Shown piece by piece: positions 41,237-48,918 of a stretch of 64,000 nt of DNA. Within the stretch, counting starts at the first letter, position 1. Each line of letters starts with the position of its first letter. The stretch covers positions 23,625 to 87,624 of the forward strand of contig FOSY01000015.1 in the NCBI GenBank assembly GCA_900114405.1, read 5' to 3'. This stretch comes from Lachnospiraceae bacterium KH1T2. Its GTDB lineage: Bacteria; Bacillota; Clostridia; Lachnospirales; Lachnospiraceae. The translations under genes and the position numbers were made by a program. The notes under the pieces are model-generated. The model made no database searches. It was given only the letters and a program-made list of their open reading frames with translations, and was not told the DNA's origin.

Positions 41237-42538
41237 ATGAAGGAATTTCAGTATATAAAGGATATGAAGTATGAGTATAATGCCGACGACGGGCTTGCTT
41301 ATGCTTCACCGGTTCGAGGCGTCTGGAATATAGTTCATATCGGGACGCTTGTGCCGGGCGGACATCAGATATATGTGTGCCCTACGAGCTGTTTAAGAGG
41401 TGTAGTGCTCACGACAGCAGAGATGGGGCGGATGGATAAGCTCTCTACGATAACAGTAGGAGAGGATAACATCATCGAAGGAAATATGGAGGAGCAGCTT
41501 CTTCATGGCACAGAGCGCATCATTGAGGAACTTCCTGAAAGACCGAAGATGATAATGGTATTTATAAGCTGTATACACCATTTTTTGGCTGTTAATTATC
41601 AGCGTATCTATAAGATACTTCGGGAGGAGTACCCGGATATTGACTTCATCGATGCGTATATGGACCCGATAATGCGCCGTACAGCGCCGGTAGTGCCGGT
41701 ACTTTGGCGGCAGATGACGAGACCTTTCAAAAGACCTGAAAGCTGGAAGAAGGATCAGGTAAATTATCTCGGCAATTGCTTTACCTACGGGGCAGAATAC
41801 TGCGACCTTACGGCTCTTCTTAATAAAAACGGCATAAAGACGCTTGAAGCCAATAATGTAAGCTCTTATGAGGAATATATTTCCATGCAGGAGTCAGAAG
41901 TAAACTTCGTTTTTCACAATACGGGTGAGAAGGCAGCAAGAGACCTTGAGATAAGGAATAAGACAAAGTGGCTCAGGATGCATCCGGGATATGACTATGA
42001 TGTTTTAGAGGAAGATCTTTGCAAGGCAGCTGAGCTTGTGGGAATCGAGCCTCCGTCAAAAGAGTGGTTTGAAAACGAGCGAGCTCTTACGGATGAGGCA
42101 GTTGCGAAGACGAAGGAATTGCTTGGAGATACTGCAGTTGCGATCGACTATACTGCGGTGGACTATCCGCTGGAGCTTACAGAGTTCATGCTTGAGCGCG
42201 GCTTTAATGTGGAATCTGTCTTTCTTGATGCTATAACTGAGAGCGAGGAAAGATTTGAGAAACTTAAAGTAAAGAAGCCGGATCTTAAAGTATATGGAAC
42301 TATAGGCTGGAATATACGTCAGATGGACAGGTCTCACGAAGGAAAGATCGTATGCGTAGGGCAGAAGAGTGCATACTTTATGAATTCAGACAATTTCGTA
42401 AATGTTATCGAAAATGCAGGCATGTGCGGATTCTCCGGAATACGTCATTTGATGGAGCTTATACGTGAGGCATACAGCGAGGAAAAGCCAATGCGCGAGA
42501 TAGTTTCGATTAAAGGATGGGGGTGCAGCTGCGTATGA
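41237..42538 (+). CDS. NifD-like nitrogenase component 1 subunit
   Basis: 433-residue member of the nitrogenase component 1 (oxidoreductase) family. Cysteines in positions suited to a shared iron-sulphur cluster are YVCPTSCLRG (residues 48 and 52) and MVFISCIHHF (112). The C-terminus ends in an unusual GWGCSCV. The FeMo-cofactor surroundings of NifD are not recognisable. It is probably one half of a heterodimer with the following gene. ATG at 41237 is preceded by GGAAGGG; a TTG at 41213 is possible. Its stop overlaps the next start as ATGA. The substrate is unknown. Confidence 0.87.
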   Translation: MKEFQYIKDMKYEYNADDGLAYASPVRGVWNIVHIGTLVPGGHQIYVCPTSCLRGVVLTTAEMGRMDKLSTITVGEDNIIEGNMEEQLLHGTERIIEELPERPKMIMVFISCIHHFLAVNYQRIYKILREEYPDIDFIDAYMDPIMRRTAPVVPVLWRQMTRPFKRPESWKKDQVNYLGNCFTYGAEYCDLTALLNKNGIKTLEANNVSSYEEYISMQESEVNFVFHNTGEKAARDLEIRNKTKWLRMHPGYDYDVLEEDLCKAAELVGIEPPSKEWFENERALTDEAVAKTKELLGDTAVAIDYTAVDYPLELTEFMLERGFNVESVFLDAITESEERFEKLKVKKPDLKVYGTIGWNIRQMDRSHEGKIVCVGQKSAYFMNSDNFVNVIENAGMCGFSGIRHLMELIREAYSEEKPMREIVSIKGWGCSCV

Positions 42539-43695
42539 AGGACTACCAGACACATGTATTTACAAGTACGTATACAGCAGATGTTTCAGGCGTATGCTCA
42601 GCGATGTATGAGCTTGGCGGAATGTCGGTGATCCATGACCCTTCGGGGTGTAATTCGACATATTCTACACATGACGAGCCGAGGTGGTTTGACGGAAAGA
42701 GCCTTATGTTTATTTCAGGGCTTGACGAGATGACTGCGGTCCTTGGGGATGATGAAGTTATCATAAAGGATATCGCGGCAGCGGCGGCTGATCTTAAGCC
42801 TGAGTTTATAACGCTATGCGGCGGTTCGATACCGCATATAATTGCGTTTGACTTTAAGGGAACAGCACATCTTATCGAAAAAAGATGTAATATCCCGGTA
42901 GTGCCTGTACCGACTGATGGGCTTAAATCATATATAAGCGGTGTAGGCATGGCACTTACAGAGTGGATAAAGCGCTTTGCAGATGTGAAAGTGCAGAAAA
43001 CACCAGAGCTTTCAGTAAATCTGATGGGTGTCACTCCGCTTGATTTCTCAATTAACGGAAATGTCGAAAAAATGCGTGAGACCTTTGAAAAGGCAGGGAT
43101 AAAGGTGAATTGCTGCGCGGCTATGGGAGAGAGCTTTGAAAGCATGATAAAGCTCTATGCAGCACATGTGAATGTCGTTGTTTCCTCTGCAGGAAGGCGA
43201 CCTGCGAGATACATGGAAAAAACAGGAGGAATCCCACGTGTTGAGGGACTGCCGATAGGAGAAGCTGAGGCTGGAAAGCTTATAAAAGCAGTAAGAGAGG
43301 CTGCAGCGGATGGTAAAAATAAGATAGTCTATGATGAAGCACTTGAGCATGAGGACTGGGAAGTTCCGGGGGACGGGATACTTGTGATAGGTGAGGAAGT
43401 ATTCGCGCTTTCGCTTGCAGATGCGATAAATGAGCTGCCTGAGTCTGAAAGACACGGACTTAAAGCCTATGCTATATGGCCTGACGTGGATGAAGGACTG
43501 CCTGAAGAGCAGCTTATGGAGGCGGTTAAGAGGTCAAAGATGGTTATCGCCGATCCGCTTTATAAAGTGATCCCACATGACAAAGCGATAAAATTCATCG
43601 ATTTTCCGCACGAAGCTTACTCCGGAAGGATATATAGAAAACAGATTCCTGTATTTGCTACAGATGAATTTGATACGGCTAAGCTTATTAAATGA
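42535..43695 (+). CDS. NifK-like nitrogenase component 1 subunit
   Basis: 386-residue component 1 paralogue. Three N-terminal cysteines (residues 21 in VSGVCSAMY, 39 in DPSGCNSTYSTH and 95 in TLCGGSIPH) are spaced 18 and 56 apart, much like the P-cluster cysteines of NifK. It should pair with the NifD-like subunit. I start at 42535 (overlap ATGA with the previous stop); an ATG at 42517 adds six residues. The three genes form one operon. Related systems reduce tetrapyrroles (Bch, Cfb) or C-S bonds (Mar), but nothing nearby points to any of these. Confidence 0.87.
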   Translation: MKDYQTHVFTSTYTADVSGVCSAMYELGGMSVIHDPSGCNSTYSTHDEPRWFDGKSLMFISGLDEMTAVLGDDEVIIKDIAAAAADLKPEFITLCGGSIPHIIAFDFKGTAHLIEKRCNIPVVPVPTDGLKSYISGVGMALTEWIKRFADVKVQKTPELSVNLMGVTPLDFSINGNVEKMRETFEKAGIKVNCCAAMGESFESMIKLYAAHVNVVVSSAGRRPARYMEKTGGIPRVEGLPIGEAEAGKLIKAVREAAADGKNKIVYDEALEHEDWEVPGDGILVIGEEVFALSLADAINELPESERHGLKAYAIWPDVDEGLPEEQLMEAVKRSKMVIADPLYKVIPHDKAIKFIDFPHEAYSGRIYRKQIPVFATDEFDTAKLIK

Positions 43696-43716
43696 GAACG
43701 CAGAGGAGGGGCAAGC

Positions 43717-44574
43717 ATGCGTGAAAGAATAGATTTGCATATGCATTCCACATTTTCAGACGGTACAGATACACCTGAAATGCTTTTGGAAAATGTGAAG
43801 GCTAAGGGCTTGGGGCTTTTTGCACTGACTGACCATGACACCTATGCCGGATGCATTGAAATGAGGAAGCATCTGAAAGATGGAGATCCTCACTTCGTAA
43901 ATGGTGTCGAATTTTCAACAAAAGATGCGAAGGGTAAATATCACGTAGTCGGACTTGGCTTTGATCTGAATTCTAAATACATGTATGAGATGACGGAGAC
44001 GTTCCATCAGATACGAGTGAATAAGGCAAAAAACAGAATTGCTTTTTTGCGTTCGGAGATGGGGGTCAAAATTTCTGAGGAAGAGGAGGCGTGGATACTG
44101 AGTCAGAATAATCCCGGGAAGCCTCATATAGGAAGAGTGCTTGTTGATAACGGATATGCGACTGATGTGTCTGAGGCTATCCGGAAGTATGTGGTCAAAT
44201 ATAAAGAAGTCGAGCGTGAAATGACTCCTGAGGAGGCAATCGAAACTATTCTTCGCTCCGGCGGTATACCTGTGCTTGCACATGTTCCTTTTGGCGATGG
44301 CGGTCAGAGCCTTACGGATGCGGAAGTAGAAGAGCGCATAGTACGTTTCAAGAAGCTTGGGTTGCTCGGTGTGGAAGGCTTCTACTCTGACTATACTGAG
44401 CACGATACCGATCTTATGCTTTCTCTTGCCTCTAAGTACTCTCTCTATGTTTCTGCAGCTTCTGACTACCATGGCAAAAATAAGAAAATCGGCATTGGTG
44501 AGGTCGGTCCCTATGATAATGAAAAACAGCATTATCTACTCGAACCGCTCATAAATGAACTTGTTGGAAGATAA
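43717..44574 (+). CDS. PHP-domain phosphoesterase
   Basis: 285-residue PHP protein of the TrpH/RNase AM type (3',5'-nucleoside bisphosphate phosphatase or 5'-3' exonuclease). Metal-binding motifs: DLHMHSTFSDG, FALTDHDT, NGVEFS, HVPFG and ASDYHG. A GAGGAGGGG site precedes the ATG at 43717, 21 bases after the NifK-like gene, so it might share its transcript. PHP proteins of this kind are widespread, and co-location with the reductase could be incidental. Confidence 0.9.
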   Translation: MRERIDLHMHSTFSDGTDTPEMLLENVKAKGLGLFALTDHDTYAGCIEMRKHLKDGDPHFVNGVEFSTKDAKGKYHVVGLGFDLNSKYMYEMTETFHQIRVNKAKNRIAFLRSEMGVKISEEEEAWILSQNNPGKPHIGRVLVDNGYATDVSEAIRKYVVKYKEVEREMTPEEAIETILRSGGIPVLAHVPFGDGGQSLTDAEVEERIVRFKKLGLLGVEGFYSDYTEHDTDLMLSLASKYSLYVSAASDYHGKNKKIGIGEVGPYDNEKQHYLLEPLINELVGR

Positions 44575-44715
44575 CGTTGTTTTACGACTTTTAAAATGCC
44601 AAAAAACAACGTAAAGTTCATGGTTTGATGACATTTTAAACACGTAAAAAAGGTTGAACATATAAAATTATGTCAACCTTTGAAAAACAACGTAAAGTCA
44701 AGGGCTTAACGGGAA
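44575..44715. repeat. Intergenic region with two 16-base direct repeats
   Basis: AAAAACAACGTAAAGT occurs at 44602-44617 and again at 44683-44698, flanking the MerR terminator. ACGTTGTTTT (44574-44583) is an inverted partner of the first copy. No gene seen. Confidence 0.55.
44646..44680 (-). terminator. Terminator of the MerR gene
   Basis: Read on the minus strand: AGGTTGACATA, a short loop, TATGTTCAACCT, then TTTTTTACG. Confidence 0.82.
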
Positions 44716-45159
44716 TTATACCTTTTCGTCCGGAGCTGAGTCGAGCTCAAGTCCGCAGCCGCGGCAGTGCTTTGCAGCTTCTTGCGCTGCGGCTTCAGAA
44801 CCGGCTTCAATAGCCGTTCTGTAGTACCAGTCTTTATAGTCAAGTTCTTTCATGTAGTAATTCAGCTGATCGATCTGGTCAAGTACATTCTGTCGCTGCT
44901 CACGAATAAGTTCGTAGCGTTCTTTAAGCGTCGCATCTCCGTCTTTTGCAAGATCCACATATTTTTTTATCTTTTTTATCGGCATACCTGTATTTTTTAA
45001 GCAGTTGAGTACACGAAGCCATGAGAAATCCTCGTCCTCAAATACACGGATACCGTTAATACGTTTTACGTTAGGCAGCAGTCCTTCTTTGTCATAATAT
45101 CTGAGAGTGTAAGGTGTGATTCCCATCATTTCTGCTACCTGTGAAATTGAATATGACAT
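44716..45159 (-). CDS. MerR family transcription regulator (AdhR/NmlR-like)
   Basis: 147-residue MerR regulator. The N-terminal helix-turn-helix is YSISQVAEMMGITPYTLRYY with the wing IRVFEDEDFSWLRVLNCLK, followed by a dimerization coiled coil (about 75-115). The C-terminus has a CRGCG pair that may bind metal or sense thiol/aldehyde stress. Its own promoter has the MerR-type 19-base spacer with an operator between the boxes, so it controls itself. No target gene stands beside it. Confidence 0.9.
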   Translation of the reverse strand: MSYSISQVAEMMGITPYTLRYYDKEGLLPNVKRINGIRVFEDEDFSWLRVLNCLKNTGMPIKKIKKYVDLAKDGDATLKERYELIREQRQNVLDQIDQLNYYMKELDYKDWYYRTAIEAGSEAAAQEAAKHCRGCGLELDSAPDEKV

Positions 45160-45201
45160 ATAAACTACCTGACCTTTCTAAAATGCATTTTGTCTACAAC
45201 A

Positions 45202-45232
45202 ATAATAGACCTTAGAGTTAACGCTAAGTCAA
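45202..45232 (-). promoter_or_regulatory. MerR-type promoter with 19-bp spacer and operator
   Basis: On the minus strand TTGACT (plus 45227-45232), a 19-base spacer and TATTAT (plus 45202-45207). The spacer and -35 edge hold the 18-base inverted repeat CTTAGAGTTAACGCTAAG (45211-45228), close to the AdhR-type operator CTTA-N10-TAAG. Confidence 0.82.
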
Positions 45233-45341
45233 GAGATTGGGCGGATGTATGCAACTTAGTGCATAAAGATGTATGAATACTGTATAAATATAGTACAAGT
45301 ATTGATGTATGCGAAATAAAGGATATACTCAAAGTAAAGAG

Positions 45342-45425
45342 GTGTTATCTATAAAAAGTTATATGATTCTATGAAAAAGTATAGCATATGAATACATAAA
45401 ACCGTGGCATCTGCAATCTGCGGAT
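45342..45425 (+). pseudogene. Duplicated 3' tail of the gene at 46279, frame broken
   Basis: GTGTTATCT through CTGCGGAT repeats 46770-46860 almost exactly. In the later copy this is the end of the gene at 46279 (LKYKKLYDSMKKV), its stop codon and the start of a terminator hairpin. In this earlier copy six bases are missing (AAAATA) and one A of a run is lost, shifting the frame before the stop. The rest of the upstream gene is absent. Confidence 0.8.
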
Positions 45426-45501
45426 TTATAGGAAATATGTCTGCAAAGCAGGGCTGAATCCGGCGTGCAATCATACAGCATTTCTTGAAAAGGAGATAAA
45501 T

Positions 45502-46161
45502 ATGATAAGCAGGGTGCTTTTTAAAGCTGAGAAAACAACAGTGATAACAACAAAGAGTGGAGAGCCAAATTGGTTATATATTCCTACGGCGGGAAGGTGC
45601 AAAAAGACAAAAGAACAATTAGTGTTTGAAATAAAAGAACTTGCAAACAGAGCAGCTAACGCCAAGGAAGGGATTGAAGAGGAACATATTAACCGTGAAG
45701 TTTTAAAACTTCGGGCAGATTATTTATCAGATGTTTCTCCTAACAGAAAAGAACTATATCATCAGGCGGAGAATGTAATTAAATCGCATGATGGAAATAA
45801 AAAAGGTGCTTTACATGGAATGGGAGAGATGTCATTGCTATATTCTTTAGAACATGCTACTGGGAATCAGAATTTATCAGATAATAGCTATACTTTAGCA
45901 GGTGGGGCTACGCTTACGTTCCCAATAATGACAGGTGGTGGATACGGAGTAGTCATTGAACAAGCTGGAGTGAAGATTATGAATGGTGATAATGTTGTCG
46001 GATGGAGCTACGAGATGACACAAGCAGAGTTACAAAAAAAGGATGAATTTTATTCTATTTATTATAATGCATTGAAAAATGCAAAAAAAGGATTTGTAGA
46101 TAATTTGAGAGATTTGCCTGATTATCTGGAAGAAAAGAGTTCATTTGATAGTTTCGCGTAA
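45502..46161 (+). CDS. Hypothetical protein, 219 aa
   Basis: Not assigned to a family. AAGGAG precedes the ATG by a normal distance, so it is probably real. The protein has no signal peptide or membrane helix. It contains a helical, charged first half (KEQLVFEIKELANRAANAKE) and a Gly-rich central part (TLAGGATLTFPIMTGGGYG). GC content is lower than in the neighbouring BMC genes, suggesting separate origin. It sits between the two copies of the duplicated tail. Function unknown. Confidence 0.6.
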   Translation: MISRVLFKAEKTTVITTKSGEPNWLYIPTAGRCKKTKEQLVFEIKELANRAANAKEGIEEEHINREVLKLRADYLSDVSPNRKELYHQAENVIKSHDGNKKGALHGMGEMSLLYSLEHATGNQNLSDNSYTLAGGATLTFPIMTGGGYGVVIEQAGVKIMNGDNVVGWSYEMTQAELQKKDEFYSIYYNALKNAKKGFVDNLRDLPDYLEEKSSFDSFA

Positions 46162-46278
46162 AGTAATTAGGAGCAGGGCTTAATAATATAGGGCATTATT
46201 GATATGAAAAAGTATCAAGGGTTGTCGCAGTATTTCTAAGTGTTTAAATCTTTGATGTTATTTACAGGGGGTGATCAG

Positions 46279-46818
46279 GTGAACATAGGATCAATATCAG
46301 GCAGAAATGTATTTTATCCGGCATTTAACAGGGTGAAAACGGTACAGCCTAGTACTATTATGGAAGAAGATACAGGAGGTCCTTTAACTGCAAATTATTT
46401 TGGAGAAAAGGAGGGCGAGCATGCAATTGCATGCATCGGATTTCCGGGAGGAAAGAATTATTCTATTTGGGACGATCCGGATAGTGATGATCCTCAGCAG
46501 GTGATAGTTAAACGCTATTATGAGAAAACAGAGCTGCAAAGCTATAAAGTAAATGTTGCAGAGGTCAGAACAGATAATGCTTCTTTGATAGAAATGCTCG
46601 CTTATGCAGCATGTTCAAATGTCGATTATGAATTTGATTATTTAACTTCAGCTCCGTATGCTATCTTCGGAGAAGATTTCTATGATAAAGTGGATGAGTG
46701 CGAAAAGATGAATTATAGAGAGATGGTCCGTGAGATGATGCAGATGCAGTATGATAATGGTTATCTGTCGTGTTATCTAAAATATAAAAAGTTATATGAT
46801 TCTATGAAAAAAGTATAG
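46279..46818 (+). CDS. Hypothetical protein, about 179 aa
   Basis: Not assigned to a family. I start it at GTG 46279, preceded by GGGGGTGATCAG; a longer frame from 46240 has no ribosome site. Sequence features: an N-terminal NIGSISGRNVFYPAFNRVK, an acidic middle (WDDPDSDDPQQ) and a helical C-terminus with several Met-Gln pairs (REMMQMQYDNGYLSCYLKY). No signal peptide. Together with the 45502 gene it forms a small accessory island between MerR and the BMC locus. Confidence 0.55.
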   Translation: MNIGSISGRNVFYPAFNRVKTVQPSTIMEEDTGGPLTANYFGEKEGEHAIACIGFPGGKNYSIWDDPDSDDPQQVIVKRYYEKTELQSYKVNVAEVRTDNASLIEMLAYAACSNVDYEFDYLTSAPYAIFGEDFYDKVDECEKMNYREMVREMMQMQYDNGYLSCYLKYKKLYDSMKKV

Positions 46819-46835
46819 CATACGAATAAATAAAA

Positions 46836-46865
46836 ACCGGGGCATCTGCAATCTGCGGATGCCCC
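46836..46865 (-). terminator. Terminator of the leftward BMC operon
   Basis: GGGGCATC / GATGCCCC stem with an inner GCAATCTGC; read leftward it is followed by GGTTTTTATTTATT. It lies 32 bases after the BMC shell gene stop and overlaps the tail of the + strand gene's transcript. Confidence 0.78.
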
Positions 46866-46897
46866 TAAATGATTTATGGTAGGAATTAAAGATAGGA

Positions 46898-47188
46898 TTA
46901 CTTGGATGCAGTAACCTTCTTTGGAATAATGGCCTCGACTTCCTGATGTGGACGAGGGATAACGTGTGTAGAAACAACTTCGCCAACATTTGAAGCTGCT
47001 GCAACACCTGCGTCAACTGCTGCCTTAACAGCACCTACATCGCCTCTTACAAGGACTGTTACAAGTCCTGAACCAATCTTTTCTGTGCCGACTAATTCAA
47101 CGTTAGCCGCTTTAACCATCGCATCTGCACCTTCTACAGCTGCTACATATCCGTGAGTTTCGATCATACCTAATGCATCTGAGTTCAT
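46898..47188 (-). CDS. pduA: BMC-H shell protein (PduA/EutM type)
   Basis: 96-residue single-BMC-domain protein that forms hexamers tiling the microcompartment facets. Seen: [53 protein letters not shown] and [16 protein letters not shown], a textbook PduA/CcmK2-like sequence. A GGAGGT site precedes the ATG. Last gene of the leftward BMC operon. Confidence 0.96.
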   Translation of the reverse strand: MNSDALGMIETHGYVAAVEGADAMVKAANVELVGTEKIGSGLVTVLVRGDVGAVKAAVDAGVAAASNVGEVVSTHVIPRPHQEVEAIIPKKVTASK

Positions 47189-47269
47189 TAGAGTTACCTC
47201 CTGTTTCTATTACAAAATCTGATTGTCATGTTTTCAAAAGTTAGAAAGCCTTAAAATATCCGCCTACCT

Positions 47270-48073
47270 TCAGATATAAGAAGGCTGAGAGCTCTTAGGC
47301 TCGCTTCCGAGTGTTCCGAGGAGCTTGAGTCCGATTTCTCTTGCAGCGATGACAGACTGACGAACAGCGCCGGAATCGCCTGAGATAGTAAGGATAACCT
47401 CGTTTGAGAAGCTTGTTCCATGAGCCGGTGAAGAGTAGCCTACAACGTCAACATTTGCTGACTTGAGAGCTTTATCTGCCATTACAAGTCCGATAGCGGC
47501 AGGAGCACCAACGATAGCGGCGAAGCTCTTGCCGACCGGAGCTCCGAATGCCTTGTTGCATGCGAAGCTTGCGCGTGCTGTGTAATCAAGCTCTACATGA
47601 CCTGCTTCATTACCATATACATCACCGAAAACTCTTGTGTCGATTTCCTGAAGAGTTACCTGAACGGCACGACGTACATCTGAGACATCCTGAGCACCGA
47701 AGATGATGAATGAGCCATGTCCTGCACCACCCTCTGTATCACGAGGAAGCTCGATAGCGATGATCTCGGTATTTGTAGCCTTAACAGCCTCGTCTGCTGC
47801 GAAGATGTGCGGACCGGCACCGGTTCTGTCGCCTATGATACCGATTGACTTGTATTTCTTTTCTACATTCATAGTTTCAAGGAGCTGAGGGTCAACGTTT
47901 GCGATAACGAGACCAATAGTCTTACCGACTGATGTAGCTCCTACGAATTCTGTAACACCCGGAATAGTTCTTACTGTAGGTGCAGCCGGTGCAGCTGCTG
48001 CCTTAGGTGCTGCCGCCTGATCAAGATTCAGGTCGATCTCTCTGCGGATCTTTTCCAGTAAATCCTCCTGCAT
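47270..48073 (-). CDS. pduB: BMC-T shell protein (PduB-like, tandem BMC domains)
   Basis: About 267-residue trimeric shell protein with two fused BMC domains (about residues 45-145 and 150-250). The N-terminal amphipathic EDLLEKIRREIDLNL, followed by an Ala/Pro linker, resembles an encapsulation-type targeting helix. Seen: TEFVGATSVGKTIGLVIANVD and FGAPVGKSFAAIVGAPAAIG. I start at ATG 48073, with GGAGGG just ahead, instead of 48085. Its trimers may have gated pores for larger metabolites. Confidence 0.93.
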   Translation of the reverse strand: MQEDLLEKIRREIDLNLDQAAAPKAAAAPAAPTVRTIPGVTEFVGATSVGKTIGLVIANVDPQLLETMNVEKKYKSIGIIGDRTGAGPHIFAADEAVKATNTEIIAIELPRDTEGGAGHGSFIIFGAQDVSDVRRAVQVTLQEIDTRVFGDVYGNEAGHVELDYTARASFACNKAFGAPVGKSFAAIVGAPAAIGLVMADKALKSANVDVVGYSSPAHGTSFSNEVILTISGDSGAVRQSVIAAREIGLKLLGTLGSEPKSSQPSYI

Positions 48074-48088
48074 ATTTCCCTCCATAAT

Positions 48089-48856
48089 TTATCCGCCGAT
48101 CTTACAGCGGAATCCAAAATTTCTGACTATTTCAGCTAGAGGCTCAAGGTCCTCAGCGTGAAGTGGTTGAATGTTCTTTAATGCATATTCTCTGCCAAGT
48201 TCTTCATATTTACTGACACCGAAGGTGTTATATGGCAGTAAGTGAATCTCTTTAACCTTATCCAGATATTTAACAAATCGACAGATGTACTGTATTTGCT
48301 GCTCCGAAAAATTGAATTCCGGAATGACCGGGACACGGATAATTAATTCCTTGGCAAGAGAATTCACCAGAAGCGCATTTTCCAGGATCTTTTCATTGGG
48401 GACACCGGTCCCTTCCTTGTGAAGATCACTAGGAAGAGCCTTGATGTCCATCATGACATGATCAATCAGTGGTATAACCTTTTTTATTGCTTCGGGTGAA
48501 GCGTAAGCGGTTGTTTCGATAGCTGTATTCCAACCATGCGCCTGAGCGATGTAACATATCTGCTCGACAAAGTCAGGCTGCATAAGGGCTTCGCCTCCGG
48601 AAAAGGTGATGCCTCCTCCGGATCTGCGATAGTGTCCCTGGTCTTTTGCGATTTCAGCAGTGACCTGTTCTACGGTCATCATTTCCCCATAGCCTTGAGC
48701 GGGTTCGCTCGACTGTGACTCTGGGTTGAAACACCATTTGCATCTGAGCGGACAGCTTTTCAAGAAGACTATCGTGCGGATGCCCGGTCCATCATTGATG
48801 GAAAAGCGCTGAATATTGAATACGCATCCTTTGAGAGTGTAATCAATATTTGGCAT
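48089..48856 (-). CDS. Glycyl-radical enzyme activase (radical SAM)
   Basis: 255-residue radical SAM enzyme that abstracts hydrogen from the glycine of the partner glycyl radical enzyme. SAM-cluster motif CPLRCKWC (CxxxCxxC, residues 34-41) and the GGGITFSGGEAL segment near 80. Unlike many activases of this class, there is no inserted ferredoxin-like Cys-rich domain after the CxxxCxxC motif; it resembles PflA in length. It lies 62 bases after its enzyme gene and 15 before pduB. A hairpin fills the spacer. Confidence 0.93.
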   Translation of the reverse strand: MPNIDYTLKGCVFNIQRFSINDGPGIRTIVFLKSCPLRCKWCFNPESQSSEPAQGYGEMMTVEQVTAEIAKDQGHYRRSGGGITFSGGEALMQPDFVEQICYIAQAHGWNTAIETTAYASPEAIKKVIPLIDHVMMDIKALPSDLHKEGTGVPNEKILENALLVNSLAKELIIRVPVIPEFNFSEQQIQYICRFVKYLDKVKEIHLLPYNTFGVSKYEELGREYALKNIQPLHAEDLEPLAEIVRNFGFRCKIGG

Positions 48857-48883
48857 ATACTTTTAGTCCTATCATTTAGTTTA

Positions 48884-48910
48884 CATAACAGAGCATTTCG
48901 CCCTGTTATG
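48884..48910. other. Hairpin between the glycyl radical enzyme and activase genes
   Basis: CATAACAG / CTGTTATG eight-base stem with an 11-base loop and no T run. More likely an mRNA stability or processing element than a terminator. Confidence 0.5.
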
Positions 48911-48918
48911 TGTTTTGC

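Noticed and set aside
42543..43145. 200-codon minus-strand frame inside the NifK-like gene
   Set aside because: Complement shadow of a strongly supported gene; composition rich in Ser/Ile/Pro as expected from antisense reading.
40477..43695. True nitrogen-fixing nitrogenase
   Set aside because: No FeMo-cofactor assembly genes or cofactor ligands are recognisable, and the subunits are shorter than NifD/NifK.
43915..44532. 205-codon minus-strand frame inside the PHP gene
   Set aside because: Antisense shadow without a ribosome site.
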